Shown here one piece after another: positions 1 to 10,639 of a stretch of DNA of 64,000 bases. The stretch is from Odontocerum albicorne. Taxonomy: Eukaryota > Arthropoda > Insecta > Trichoptera > Odontoceridae. The stretch is from the NCBI GenBank assembly GCA_949825065.1, contig OX463859.1, positions 6,610,217 to 6,674,216 of the forward strand. The letters run 5' to 3'. Under the pieces are notes generated by a model. That model searched no databases. It was not told the origin of the DNA and saw only the letters and a list, made by a program, of their open reading frames with translations. The translations under genes were made by a program, and so were the position numbers. Each line of letters opens with the position of its first letter. Positions within the stretch are counted from its first letter, which is position 1.

Positions 1-273
1 AATACATCAAAATTGGGAGGCTACGTTGGGCGGGGCATGTAGCAAGAATGGGAGAAGAGGAAATGCCTAACAAAGTACTCTTTTCCAAGCCCCAAGGAAG
101 ACGTAGCGTGGGTAGACCGAGGCTTAGGTGGATGGATGGGGTGCAGAATGATGCAAACGTGATTAGCATCAGGGGCTGGAGGAGTGCATCCCAGTATAGG
201 GGGGAATGGCGGCGACTGCTGGAGGAGGCCGGGGCCCACAATGGGCTGTAGCGCCATTGATGATGATGATGAA
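1..273 (+). mobile_element. RTE-type LINE, 3' end (5' end outside window)
   Basis: An open frame from base 3 to the stop at 249-251 encodes the C-terminal tail of a non-LTR retrotransposon polyprotein. It has LRWAGHVARM, then GRPRLRWMDGV, and ends in an Arg/Glu-rich segment. This follows the RT domain in RTE/BovB-like endonuclease-reverse transcriptases; the RT domain itself would lie upstream of the window. The stop is followed by TGATGATGATGA (about 259-271), the short trinucleotide tail typical of RTE elements, which marks the 3' end. No frameshift is visible in the 82 codons present. The reverse-strand ORF here is a shadow. Confidence 0.8.
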
Positions 274-384
274 TTAGTAAGATAGCTGTCATTCAACCCG
301 ATGTTTAGCGGGTAATACAGATTTTTAAAACAAGGTTTCACTTTTCAGTTTAACTTCAAATCTTTAAATGTCTTTCTATTTTTT

Positions 385-445
385 TGGAAAAGATTGCCAC
401 ATGAAATGAATCCACCAGGTTGTTCTGTGTACAAAAAACGTAATA
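385..445 (+). repeat. SINE-A / LINE-b type 3' tail remnant
   Basis: The stretch reads like the shared tail (AGATTGCCACAT, then CACCAGGTTGTTCTGTG) seen in intact SINE-A copies. No tRNA-like head is recognisable, so it is a truncated remnant. Confidence 0.4.
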
Positions 446-1004
446 GAAACAATATCTACCAATCAACCAGAGAAATATTACGTTTATAATGACAAATGCT
501 TCGAGTTCTAAACGTAAACAAATGAAAATAGAGATTCATTAAATATCATCAAAAATGGGAAAAAAAAGAAAGTAAGTTGAAACTTCGTTACTGAAGTGAG
601 ATATATTTTATTTAAGTAGCTTTTTGAAGTGAGGTAACGAAGCTGCAAGTCTTATTATAGTAACGTATAGGTTACAGAACCTGGTTCAATTCCATCTAAA
701 ATATCGATATCCACTTTTGAAAAATGTTGGATGTTTTCTCAATTATTTTCCAACAGGTGAAATGCGGGGTGGTTTTTATGATAAAAAAAACATGATCTCA
801 AGTATATGTGTAAGTAAAGATCTGCACCAAAATCAAAATAGAGATATTGCAAATAATAATTATACAGAAAAAAAGTTCTAGTTGCCTTGATTGGGCTCCG
901 AGACTGACATGCCCTATCGCATGGAATAAACCACTAGAATGCCAGTTATATGTAAGACTGAAAATATAATGTGATCAATTCTCGTTTGTATCTAATTTTT
1001 TTTT
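446..1004. other. AT-rich stretch, nothing recognised
   Basis: No ORF, tRNA-like head, tandem repeat or terminal inverted repeat was recognised. Confidence 0.5.
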
Positions 1005-1130
1005 AAAAGGGTTCTTGTTTTTTTTTTCTTTAAGGCCTCTTTAAAATCTTTCTGATTGTTTCTAAAATAATGCCAAATGGTAATACGCCAGCCTAGTTGA
1101 ACTGTATTCAACGAAATTATATTTTTTATT
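1005..1130 (+). repeat. SINE-A tail remnant
   Basis: Contains the SINE-A body pattern (AAGGCCTCTTTAAAATCTTTCTG, split by mutations) and the tail (CCAAATGGTAATACGCCAGCC, then TATTCAACGAAA). The tRNA-like head is missing. Confidence 0.45.
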
Positions 1131-1365
1131 TATTTATTTTATCATCAACGGTACAATGTACCTTAGCATTTTATTAAAAAAGGAAAGTACTTCAATTACA
1201 ATATTTACAAAATAATATCAAAATAAAAAAAATAACAATTCATCAAAATGAACTTTAAAATACACAACAAAATAATTAAAATAATACAAAAGTACACAAG
1301 TCAAAATAATTTAAATTATTGTATTATCTGAATTGACTGTTTATTTATTTTTTGTTTTTAATTTA

Positions 1366-1500
1366 TACAAGGGCGTGAGCTGAAAAACATCTGACGCTTC
1401 GTGAACGGGTTCGCCCTCTATTGGTGGGTGTGTTTTTCGACTGGGCGGATATTATAAGATAAGTCCATACCTTTTGATAGCTTCTCTTTTAAGTTTATTT
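1366..1500 (+). repeat. Dispersed repeat E, copy 1
   Basis: About 130 bp (GTGAGCTGAAAAACATCTGA ... CTATTGGTGGGTGTG ... CCTTTTGATAGCTTCTC) recurs at 13535-13672 on the same strand and at 5178-5262 and 47380-47511 inverted. Copies differ by scattered substitutions, so this is an old dispersed family. No coding potential or recognised origin. Confidence 0.7.
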
Positions 1501-1596
1501 TATCCACCATTATCTTGAAAGATATATGCAATTTTACGATATACTACCTTGATCAAAAAGTTTTAGGACTTTATTCATAAAATCGAAAATACAAGT

Positions 1597-1872
1597 TTAT
1601 TCATCAAAATCGATATGGTCCCCTTCAAAGTACTCTCCATCGACTGCAACGCACTTATGCCAGCGCTTGATCCAATCCTCGAAACACAGCTGGTACTCAA
1701 TTTTCGGTATGTCCATCAGAGCCATCTTCGATTTTTTCATGGCATCCTCTCGGGTGCTGTAACGCGTTCCGCGAAGCAGTTTTTTAAGTCGGTTGAACAA
1801 GACAAAGTCGCAGGGAGCCAGATCAGGTGAACTCAAAGGCTGCTGGATAGTAGTCGCGTTGTTTTTGGCCAA
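1597..1872 (-). pseudogene. mariner transposase C-terminal half
   Basis: About 90 codons encode the end of a mariner transposase. SPDLAPCDFVLF holds the third Asp of the DDD triad, followed by LKKLLRGTRY and the C-terminal KRWHKCVAVDGEYFEGD block, which is typical. The initial Met is not the native start: the frame enters from the deletion junction near 1870. It cannot be catalytic because the first two Asp residues are deleted. Confidence 0.85.
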
Positions 1873-2080
1873 AAATTCATGGAAATCATGTCCTTCGCGA
1901 TTTCAACGCGGTCCTTTTTTTGCATGAAATTGAGGTCTTTCGGCACCAGTTTTGCAGCGACACGTCTGAGGCCCAAATCACTAACCAAAATGTTTGAGCG
2001 GATCCATAAGCGATGTTCAAGTCCTCTGCCAGCTCTCTGATCCTCGGCCAACATTTCTTTGATTTTATCGATGTTTTCAT
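1833..2080 (-). pseudogene. mariner transposase N-terminal fragment
   Basis: Two overlapping minus-strand frames together cover the paired-like DNA-binding region and linker of a mariner transposase (RELAEDLNIAYGSAQT in one frame, LVSDLGLRRVAAKLVPKDL in the other). At least one frameshift separates them. The segment ends at the internal deletion. Confidence 0.75.
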
Positions 2081-2459
2081 TGGTTTTCGACTGCCACTGC
2101 GTTCGTCATCCTCGGCCGACTCACGACCACTTCTGAAGCGTTCGTGCCACCAAAAAACACATCTCCAACATTTCCAAGGTCTGCGGACCGTTAAATCCGT
2201 TTTTCACACAAAATTTAATGCAAACTCGTTGATGAACATTTTATGCTATTTTCAAACTTGTAAAAAATCGAAAACACGCACAAAGGTAGATGTACTTAGT
2301 ATCGCGTAACTTTTACAAATGTCAAGCTATGACGGTGAAATTTAAAGAAAAGTGTCAATGATAGATGTGGTAACCTAACAAAAAAAAAAGAATTTCAATC
2401 GGGTGACTGACAGCGCCACACGGTGGCCGGTTCTAAAACTTTTTGATCAAGGTAGTATG

Positions 2460-2934
2460 TATGTATATACACATATATCGCTTTTACTCAGCAGCGAATA
2501 CATCAAGACCAATGAGATAAAGGATAAAAAATAGTATCAACTAGTTGAAAACCGATCACAATCAAATAATACGATTAATATATAAACTAAACTTCAACTC
2601 GACATATTTGTAAATAATGAAAATCTTTATTTATACAAATTATTTTCAGCCTTTTTGATACTACTCTAGTGTACTCATAAGGTTAAAATCGAAGCATCCT
2701 ATGCCGAGACAAAATCAATAGGTGTCCTCCAAAGCTGTATGGCATACAGAAAACTGAGGTAGCCATTGCCTTTACATGACAACACTTACCGCATCTTTAC
2801 TTCACACACCAGGTGTACAAGTGTGAGAACCGCAAAGGGACAGTTACATATAGGGGTGCCCTCACTCAGCAGTGGGTAGAAAAGAGCAGATTAAGGTATG
2901 CACATACTATGTTGCTAACATATTAATAAACCTA
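2460..2934. other. No recognised feature
   Basis: AT-rich sequence with a moderately GC-richer patch at 2690-2890. No protein similarity, hairpin or repeat copy was recognised. Confidence 0.5.
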
Positions 2935-3110
2935 TATTTATTTAGTCCTCAGTGAGATACAGACAAAAGCCTAGTTTATTGGGGACACGACAAATGATAG
3001 GCAACAAACCCAGATCCATTGAAATTGTGTGCCCAAATTAAATCACCTCTTGTTTTTTCGCAAATTATGTATATTTCTTGTCATGTATAAAATAAATAAA
3101 AAATAAATTT
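2935..3110 (+). mobile_element. LINE-c 3' end, 5'-truncated
   Basis: Starts CCTCAGTGAGATACAGACAAA and ends CTTGTCATGTATAAAATAAATAAA. The same block is the 3' UTR of the longer LINE-c copy at 33125-34085 (minus). It also occurs alone at 49215-49400 (+) and 62145-62300 (-). Severe 5' truncation and an A/TAAA-rich tail fit target-primed reverse transcription of a LINE. Confidence 0.7.
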
Positions 3111-3294
3111 AAAGTTGATAAAAAAAATACAGGGTTGTCTCGATTCAGCTACCCGCACCTCACCACACCAATTAGACATTAATGCAAAATGAAACCTAAA
3201 AAAGGTTCTTAAGTTTATACTTTTTGAGAAATGTTACTTTGATGCTGCATTTAAGTGGCTTGACCACTGAATAAAACTAAATAAATATAATATT

Positions 3295-3810
3295 TATTAA
3301 TATCATCATCATCACCATCATTTTCAACCAAGGTCAATCAACTGCTGCATGAAGGTCTTCCCAAGTTGACTCCAAATAGTTCGGTATTTTGCTCGTTAAT
3401 GCCACGTGATGCTGCCATGCTTCCTGACTTCATCTATCCAGCGTACCTTCGGTCTTCTTCTGGACCTCTTTATGCCTCTTGGGTACCATTGGATTATTTC
3501 AGATGTCCATCGGGAGTCTGACATTCTGGCTACGTGTCCTGCCCATTGCCATTTCATTCTTTTGCACACCTTTATAACGTCTTCTACCTTTGTTATATTG
3601 CGAATCCAGGTGTTTCGTTTACGGTCTCTTTTATGTTAGTATATCCCAACATGCATCTCTCCATGCCCCTTTGTGCGGTCTGGAGCTTTTGTGTGTTTTT
3701 TACTATGAGCGTTCATGTCTCGCAGCCATACGTAAGTACTGGGAGAATACACTGGTTGTAGACCTTTCGCTTCAAGAATATTGGGAGATTATTTTTGAAG
3801 ATGTTGTTCT
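3295..3810 (-). mobile_element. LINE-a (RTE-type) 3' end
   Basis: The reverse complement encodes the same C-terminal module as 14985-15530 (KWQWAGHVARM type, then WYPRDIKRPRRRPKIRWIDE type). It ends in the trinucleotide tail seen here as ATCATCATCATCACCATCAT at 3301-3320. Several frameshifts break the frame. The plus-strand ORFs here are shadows. Confidence 0.75.
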
Positions 3811-4101
3811 AACGTCTATTAATATACACATATTTATATACTCGTAGATCCAAAGAAATGTAATATTTTTGCATATGTTATTTAAGCATAAAACTCCTCA
3901 TCAGGTTACGTTTACGTTTGATTTAAGTAGACAATCAAAGCATTATGCTCTTTGTTAACTCTGAGTTTGCAGAAATGTTGCACAATGAATTGATACAACG
4001 TAGCAGGTTATTTCCAGGAAACAATGTCAATAAAGTAATAAAATACCTTTCTTCGAAGCGTGCCATTTCAATATCTGCTTACGTGATGATTCATAACAGC
4101 A

Positions 4102-4215
4102 TGCCGGTTGGCAAGACACCTGTCTCCAATCCGGGTGATGCAGGTTCGAGACTCGTAGGATACCAGATATTTAAAAAAAAAAACTTTCAAACTGATTTTC
4201 AGTCTGAAGGTCTTT
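4102..4215 (+). repeat. SINE-A copy, partial
   Basis: tRNA-like head with degraded A box (GTTGGCAAGACACCTGTCTCC) and B box (GGTTCGAGACTC). The SINE-A body follows, with the run of A residues and CTGATTTTCAGTCTGAAGG. The 3' tail is missing. Confidence 0.6.
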
Positions 4216-4399
4216 TTGACACGTTTCTGGTTGTTTTGAAGAGAATATCACATGACAATAAGCTACCCAGATTATACTGTATAAATAAATTGATGAATGC
4301 TTATTAACTGTGATAAGTCGTTGTTGTTGTTACTGTGCCTCGAAGTCGAAGATCCAATTAAGTTGGAAAGCGAAGTTGTACCGTGTATTTTTTTATTTA

Positions 4400-4640
4400 T
4401 TTAGTGAGTCGTTGCACACCAGCAAACTCACCGGCCATACCACTGTACTTAATCCGATGGTACACCGAAGTGAGACGATCGGAGCAAACTGGACTGTTGT
4501 CTATGTTTTTTCCCTCTTTTTTGAAAGAATAGATATGACCAAAGGCATACATAGATATCCTTATATCCTCAAAGATTAGGTGGAAACAATGCCTTTTGCA
4601 TTCGACGGGACTAGGAAAGTGCGTGGAAATGCACATCTAC
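4400..4640 (-). repeat. SINE-B copy, 5'-truncated
   Basis: In minus orientation: body ATATGGATACC-like block, GGTCATATCTATTCTTTCAAA (near 4510-4540 inverted), then the terminal block CTTCGGTGTACCATCGGAT ... GTTTGCTGGTGTGCAACG (4415-4475 inverted). The order matches the fuller copies at 26300-26580 and 44872-45125. The tRNA-like head is lost. Confidence 0.6.
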
Positions 4641-4679
4641 GAGTAAGATGAGTATAAAAAAAGGCATAATACAAAGTGG

Positions 4680-4880
4680 GGATCAGTGTACTTGGCGTTG
4701 GTGTCACCGGAGATGACTATTCTAAACAACTCGTGATAGGCATATTCTGTTGCATATAGAGCAAGGAGCTTCAGTACTTGCAGCATGCCTGCGTCTTCTT
4801 TTTCTATCGGGTCCCTGATATAACAAGCAACAGTTCTACGCCATTTGGCTCTATCTGCTGCTGTTTGCTCCAAAATTTGT
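4680..4880 (-). mobile_element. LINE-i C-terminal fragment
   Basis: Reverse complement reads QTAADRAKWRRTVACYIRDP and onward. It is related to 14530-14650, where the same AVDRPKWRGTV block ends a longer LINE-i fragment. The x-D-R-x-x-W-R pattern is the usual end of RTE-like C-terminal modules. Short and frame-broken. Confidence 0.55.
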
Positions 4881-5177
4881 AAAGCATGAATGCTTGTAGA
4901 CCATTGTACTGAAGAAAATATAATTAGTAAGATACACTGAAACAGCTGTTCGAAAAGACGTTTAAATACAAAGGATGTGACGATTGAAAAGTCTGCCGCT
5001 CCGCTATCTCTTCCCACCTGACAGGGACAATTATTTGTGGTATAAATACATAAATAGAAGGTTTATTGATAGCAGCAAAGTACATACATACATATCTTGA
5101 AATTACGTATATACTATATGTTGAGGCAATGGAAAAAAAATACATTTGAGAGAGATGGTATCAAACAATCCTCTTTA

Positions 5178-5262
5178 TTGAAATACACCCCCACCAATAG
5201 GAGATCGAGCTCGGCCGCTAAGGCGTTAGATATTTTTCAGCCCACACCCTTGTATACGTAAA
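5178..5262 (-). repeat. Dispersed repeat E, copy 2 (inverted, partial)
   Basis: Matches the CACCAATAG ... TTTTTCAGCCCACACCCTTG half of repeat E in the opposite orientation to 1366-1500. Confidence 0.65.
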
Positions 5263-5334
5263 TTATAATCGATATTTTTTATAAAAATAGCAATTAATGG
5301 AATTTTAGACTTAATAAATATGTGCTGAAGAAAG

Positions 5335-5690
5335 ATGTTACGAATTCTATGGACAATCAGGTGAACTAACGTCTCCGTTCTCTAAGAACTGAGAATCCCT
5401 GACAGATTGTCGACAATATGTCTTCAACGAGTCGTCAGATTGTTTGGGCACATTGCGCATGACCAAGGAGAGTTTGGTGAGGCTTGTGGTTACTGGAAGC
5501 GTGGAAGGATAACGCACTCAAGAGGAAGAGTCCCAATGGGTAAGTCTGGCAAAGTGAGAGACGGAATTGGACTACCTTTAACAACTGTCCTTCGAACTGC
5601 GGAGTGCAGAGATGGGTGGGGAGAAGTCATCAAAGGATATCATGGGAGTCATGATACTCAGTAATGAGCTATAAGACAGGATGGATGGAA
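5335..5690 (+). mobile_element. LINE-f C-terminal fragment
   Basis: An 85-codon open frame (5407-5664) encodes RLFGHIAHDQGEFG, RGRVPMGKSGKVRDGIGLPL, TTVLRTAECRDGW and GSHDTQ. This is the RT-distal module of an RTE-like LINE. Upstream bases 5340-5400 match the RMLQIPWTTRR region seen at 56276-56320 but in another frame. Related copies: 53030-53215 (-) and 56220-56850 (+). Confidence 0.7.
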
Positions 5691-6044
5691 GTAAATAGAG
5701 AAAATAGTCCAAATTTTGAGAAAACAAATTAGAAGACAATTTCTTCTTTAGGTGAACGTATTTTTTTTCCTTAAATTAGTTCTGTGGTCTGTAATCAGAA
5801 CTGCCTCTCTTCAGATGGGGTTCTCAGCTATGCTTTTATATTTTTGGAGGTCTTCATGGAGGTCGATTTCTATGGTATATTTCATCCATTGCCACGTAGG
5901 GAGTTTTTTTTAACTATGCATCCTGTCTGCATGATCTCGTATGTATCTTTAGCGATTTTACATTCTCTCATCTTCTGGTTAACATATTTTTACGAGTAGA
6001 ATACGAGTTTTTTTTTCACATTCTATCTCCAAGTGTTTTGTCTG

Positions 6045-6178
6045 TAATAGTTTTGAGCGTTTTCATTTCAATAGTTCTTAGCATACTTTTTGTTTTTGCT
6101 GTATCTGCTCTAGACTCTATTCCATCAGTCATGATTGTCTTTACGCATGCTTTGTAAATTTTGACCTTAGCAAATCAT
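6045..6178 (-). mobile_element. LINE-h fragment
   Basis: The reverse complement gives about 46 uninterrupted codons: AKVKIYKACVKTIMTDGIES, RADTAKTKSMLRTIEMKTLK and so on. It matches the LINE-h copy at 61545-62143 (RPILTCGIEARADTVRTKSM). Both ends are truncated. Confidence 0.75.
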
Positions 6179-6288
6179 GTTTTCGTCATTCCAGACCACA
6201 TTTTTTAATTATCCGAAGACAGTAGTGACTTGAATCACTTGGTTTCTTATTATGTATGAGGATCATTATAATGTCTTATTGTGTCATA

Positions 6289-6645
6289 CTTTTGGTGTGC
6301 ATAGTACAACCTGGAGGAATAATAACCAAGAGTCAATATCTTTTGGTGTGCATAGTACAACCTGGAGGGATAATAACCAAGTATCAATATCTTTTGGTGT
6401 GCATATTACAACCTGGAGGGATAATAACCAAGTATCAATATCTTTTGGTGTGCATAATACAACCTGGAGGGATAATAACCAAGTATCAATATCTTTTGGT
6501 GTGCATAGTACAATCTGGAGGAATAATAGCCAAGTGTCAATATCTTTTGGTGTGCATAGTACAACCTGGAGGGATAATAACCAAGTATCAATATCTTTTG
6601 GTGTGCATAGTACAACCTGGAGGAATAATAACCAATTATCAATAT
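6289..6645. repeat. 51-bp minisatellite, seven copies
   Basis: Unit begins CTTTTGGTGTGCATAGTACA and has period 51. Copies differ by a few substitutions. Since 51 is divisible by 3 and the unit lacks stops in three frames, it creates long repetitive ORFs on both strands (6252-6668, 6256-6693, 6406-6642). These are by-products, not genes. Confidence 0.95.
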
Positions 6646-6647
6646 AT

Positions 6648-6775
6648 TTTAACCAACCAGAAAGTTAAATTCAGACTTGAACTTTTTTTTTAATAATCTA
6701 GGCTCCAACTGGAATCTAACTCGCTACCCTGAGATCGGATGACACGTGTCTTTCTTACTAGGCCACGGAGGTTGA
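6648..6775 (-). repeat. SINE-A copy
   Basis: Read on the minus strand: CAACCTCCGTGGCCTAGTAA (A box), a degraded B box, GTTGGAGCCTAGATTATT, the A run and the start of the body. It ends at CTTTCTGGTTGGTT and abuts the 51-bp array. The distal tail is missing. Confidence 0.7.
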
Positions 6776-7000
6776 ATCATTTGTATTCCATCAATTGTTC
6801 AATTTGTTTGGCAATCTTGAGTTGGCGTTTCACTGAATTTCTTGAAAAGACGAAACATTTATTTTTCTGTCCGTATTTGTACTTTTTTCCAAACCGTTCA
6901 ATATATCTAAATTAAACCAATATAAACCCATATCAAATAATGAAAACCAATCCCTCAGTGACTAAATATCGATTCTTTTCTGCGATTTTCCGCGAAAGCG

Positions 7001-7054
7001 CTATCTAAATGCCTTTAGTATCTTTTGCTATCTAAATGCCTTTAGTATCTTTTG
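7001..7054. repeat. 27-bp perfect tandem duplication
   Basis: CTATCTAAATGCCTTTAGTA plus seven more bases is present twice head to tail. Confidence 0.9.
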
Positions 7055-7270
7055 CGATTAGCGAAAGAGAAGTAGGAAAAGCTTAAATAGAGGAATTTAT
7101 TTTATTCCTATAAATTATTGCTAAAATCGACAATACATATAATAGAATACTTTTTCAAGCTATTCAAGAAATGTTTAGAAATCCTTTCTTTGAAAATATT
7201 ACGTAAACGTTAATAATTCTTTTGGGTATTTTCTCTCGAACATTCCGTAAAAATACTCGTACATTATTAT

Positions 7271-7440
7271 AAATCTAACTATAAAAATAGCTTATATTAT
7301 AAATCTAACTATAAAAATAGCTTATATTATAAATCTAACTATAAAAATAGCTAATATTATAAATCTAATTATAAAAATAGCTTATATTATAAATCTAACT
7401 AGAAAAATAGCTTATATTATAAATTTAACTAGAAAAGTAT
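7271..7440. repeat. 30-bp minisatellite, about six copies
   Basis: Units starting AAATCTAACTATAAAAATAG begin at 7271, 7301, 7331, 7361, 7391 and 7421. The array decays at its right edge. Confidence 0.95.
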
Positions 7441-8699
7441 AAATCAGATTAGATTTTAATTTATTGAATGGAACGGAATAAGAAGCGGAACGTTTTGTTT
7501 TTGTAGAAAAATAAAAGCTAACTTTATTATTGAAAGTTTGTCGTTGTTTATAATCATAAATCATCAATTTAACTAAAAAATCTTAGACAAATGCTACGAT
7601 AGCAAATTTAAAAAAAATAATTAAAAAAAAAAAACAATATGAAAACTCATGTTTTATAACACTGAATTGTTTTATTTATTAAAAAAAAGAATTTTTAGTG
7701 AAACTTAAATTCATTAAACATAAATTACATTAAAATTGAATAATTTATCCACTCGTAAATGTTGAAAAGTTTTTATAAATGTATTTTAATTTGAGTAGAA
7801 TAATATACTCCTATGAGCGCGCATATAATAGAAAATATTTTTGTCCAAATTTTTTGCTAGTATCAATAAAAAAGTTATGTAAAACTCTAATAAAAATATC
7901 ATGTTAGATATTATAAATTGAGTTCGAAAAAATACGTTATGAATCGGTCTTGTATTAAAATAAAATCGATTTTTTAAAATATTAAAAAAAAATTTAACAT
8001 ACCCCGATGCGAGCGATTCTTCGTTCCTCCACCTTGGCCTTTTGTTTGATCACTTTTTTCTTTACTTAGTATAAGATCAAATCCATTTAATTCTTAACCA
8101 CTGCGTACGCAATAATCACAATGAAAAATCAAACTAACAAAATAAAAAAATGTAACACGATACTATTATAAAATGAAAATCACTGTTATACAATAAACAA
8201 TTGGTAAAATTTTTGTTTTTGGCACGTTGTCTAAATCAATACACAGTTTTGATGCAGGGAAAAAACCTTTTATGTATGCTTTATTTTTCGTCTAAAAGCA
8301 GTTTGCGTCTAAACGAATATCGGGAGAGAGAGAACTGGCGCTAACGTCGACGTATTCGACTGAAGCACGACTGAAAGGTTGTACATAAAAGGCTGTATGG
8401 ACGCTCTCCACGGCCGTTTCAGGGTGGCGAATTCATGAACGAAGTTTAAATCTGAAATATTGTTGGTTTGTCGTTAGCTTGATAACCGAAACCGTAGAGT
8501 GGCGATTTTATTTGACGATTTCATTTGAAATTATAAGAAATCTTGGATAACTGAGCAATTTCAACTAAAATTAATACAATTATTTTTTAATATATCCTTC
8601 AAATTATTTTATATAAGTGATTTTTTTAAATACAGATTATTTTTCCAGTTGTTTTGGTATCTCCACTTCCTTGGCTTAGTCATCAAGATGTTTTCTTTC
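7441..8699. other. Unassigned AT-rich region with a GC-richer patch
   Basis: 7441-8020 is very AT-rich. 8285-8480 is GC-richer, with TATGTA/TACATA-type short inverted matches but no convincing element ends. No protein similarity was recognised on either strand. Confidence 0.45.
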
Positions 8700-8960
8700 C
8701 ATCTGAGAGTTTCGGATGCGATTCTCGATTGAACCTAAAATTTACTATAAAAGGATCTTAGTCTGGTAAAAGACTTCGTCGCGTAACAATACTCGTACAC
8801 GCCAGACGTATGTAAGTGTTGTTGTCACTTCACGTGCGGGGTAGTATTGCTAACAGGTGCGACGAACTGTGCGTTTCATGTCTACTTTAGAGGTTCTAAA
8901 CTGTAACGCTTTATTAATGGGGCCGAAAATTATGTTTTTTCCCTGCCACGATATTCAATA
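8700..8960 (+). repeat. Dispersed repeat F, copy 1
   Basis: Shares the block around TCACTTCACGTGCG ... CGAACTGTG ... ATTCAATATGCCCGA with 36700-37150 (where a SINE-A splits it) and with 58385-58490 (inverted). No coding potential. The CACGTG in the core is conserved in all three copies. Confidence 0.6.
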
Positions 8961-9624
8961 TGCCCGAATTACAATTCGAATATACACAAAATATATAGGG
9001 TATATACATACACCGTTTGTTTCTTCTACATTCATACACCTTATAATACGACTTCTACGATTTCTCTGACTATTGAGATTCCCCTCTTTCAAAATGTCAC
9101 AAGGTCCAATCATGCGTTCCTTAGTTTTCTTAACACTTCTTCTAATATTTGCAATATACATGTATATTTATTTTGTTAGTTTTCATTCATTCATTCTCGG
9201 TGTCCGAATTTCTTCAGTGTTCTTTTTCAACTTAATCAATCTTAACTTCATTAAAGAGAATAAATTGAATCTTAAAATAAAACACAGAAAGGTTTTGTGA
9301 GCAGTCATTTTAATATTACAGTTTGATTCAAATACGTATTTCGTACATGTTATTTAATTTTTTTCCTAATTGGAAATACTTCTCTAGTTCAGCTTTTTTA
9401 ATTTGATAAGTTTTTATGGCAGCGAATAGTTCAATAAATATGTTTAATATACCCACAGACCCATAAGGATATTTTATAAAAGTCTATACCAAGAGTATCT
9501 TCGAGGATACAAATATGTAACAGATTCTTGCAGAAATATTTCTTGCGTCATCTATTATATAGTAATTGAGGAATTGGATACAACAGTAATTTTATTGTTA
9601 TCCATAATATATTTATGAATTTAT

Positions 9625-9692
9625 TGTGAATAAAAAATCGGTTACCCCGGGCTGGAAGATAGGTGACTTACTAACTAGGTCATTGAGGTCGA
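9625..9692 (-). repeat. SINE-A head remnant
   Basis: Minus strand: GACCTCAATGACCTAGTTAG (A box), then AAGTCACCTATCTTCCAGCC and a GGTAACC-like B box. Body and tail are absent. Confidence 0.55.
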
Positions 9693-9914
9693 ATATGTGT
9701 TATTGGCAAACACATAACAATATGTACCGTTGACCTTGTTTCCTTTCGCATTTGTTAAAATAAAGATTTGCAAATATTGCTGCATGTCGAAAAGACCCAC
9801 TATGTATTTTCGACATACCACTCTTTAAACACTCACTAGTGACTAGTGAGTGTTTAAATAGTGATATACGAGATAATATATACATATCATCAGGCCATTT
9901 CTCTGTCTGGATAG

Positions 9915-10245
9915 GCAGTGGATAAAACGTCAGAATTTCCTATCTCGGCACACATCCTTCGCCTTTCCGACATCCATACACCTCATGTAACTCCTAAGTA
10001 TTCTCTGACTATCCACGTTCTTCTTTTTGAAGATATCGTTTACTTGGTCTAACTATACTTTCGTTGGTATTCCTCTACAATCTCTCCCACTCACATTTGC
10101 TCTCCACCATTTGTTTTGTTACTCTTTTTTCATTCATTCGTTTATTATCAAGATTGAACCATCTCATAATGCTCTTGTTTATCTTACTCAACACATTAGC
10201 TTAAAGCTTACATTTATCTCTAATAACTTCATTTCGTTTTCTGTT
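9915..10245 (-). mobile_element. LINE-e C-terminal fragment
   Basis: Reverse complement contains RKRNEVIRDKCKL, SKINKSIMRWF, NKRMNEKRVTKQM and a DVGKAKDVCRDR-like ending, in several frames. This is the RT-distal module also seen at 12715-13440 and 20035-20225. Many stops; long dead. Confidence 0.6.
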
Positions 10246-10254
10246 ACACCATGT

Positions 10255-10613
10255 ATTTATTTATTATTTATTTAACACTTTTATTGGAAATACAATCGGG
10301 AGGTCTTATTGCCAGGCGTTCATCTCATCTAACGAACCAGACAAAAGTAAATGAAGCAAGTTACACTGTCCCAAAAAACATTCAAATGACTATCCATCCC
10401 CACGAAATTCATGAACACCTACGTGACATATGCCCACAAAGACGGACAATCACCCGAACATTACTTTTCATATAAAGTGAGATATCATCAATCAAAGGAA
10501 AAGGAAGGGACGGTGGAAAGGAAAGGAAAAAAAACAGGAATGAAACACTTTACATTACTGACTAGAAATTAAGAGTTTTTTCAGTTTCTTCTTAAAGCAT
10601 GCCAAGAACGGAG
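10255..10613 (-). mobile_element. LINE-b 3' end, 5'-truncated
   Basis: On the minus strand it runs from the end of the RT polyprotein (CFKKKLKKLLISSQ-type block at 10560-10610) through the 3' UTR to TTAAATAAATAA at 10255-10270. The UTR blocks (CGGGTGATTGTCCGTC, AAATTTCGTGGGGATGG) match 17852-18247, 24145-24830 and 54278-54714. Confidence 0.75.
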
Positions 10614-10639
10614 CGATGTATCTTCTCCATGTAATGCCA

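Larger units (their letters stand above)
1544..2455 (-). mobile_element. mariner element, internally deleted, with TA target duplication
   Basis: The ends are near-perfect inverted repeats starting CTACCTTGATCAAAAAG at 1544 and at 2455 (inverted), 25 of about 26 bases matching. They are flanked by TA at 1542-1543 and 2456-2457, the mariner target duplication. The minus strand carries transposase pieces. 2080-1833 holds the helix-turn-helix half in two frames (RELAEDLNIAYGSAQT, then LVPKDLNFMQKKDRVEIAKDM). 1872-1597 holds the C-terminal half, with the SPDLAPCDF motif that includes the third catalytic Asp. The central part with the first two catalytic Asp residues is gone. At 912 bp against a usual ~1.3 kb, this is a deletion derivative that could move only in trans. 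Confidence 0.9.

Noticed and set aside
3945..4307. 120-codon plus ORF
   Set aside because: Covers a SINE-A remnant; chance ORF.
6252..6693. 138- and 145-codon plus ORFs with repeated residues
   Set aside because: They are translations of the 51-bp minisatellite in different frames; every frame gives a repetitive ORF.
7990..8070. Possible host first exon on the minus strand (KGQGGGTKNRSHRG, then GTATGT-like donor)
   Set aside because: No start codon in frame close by, no partner exon, no recognised family.
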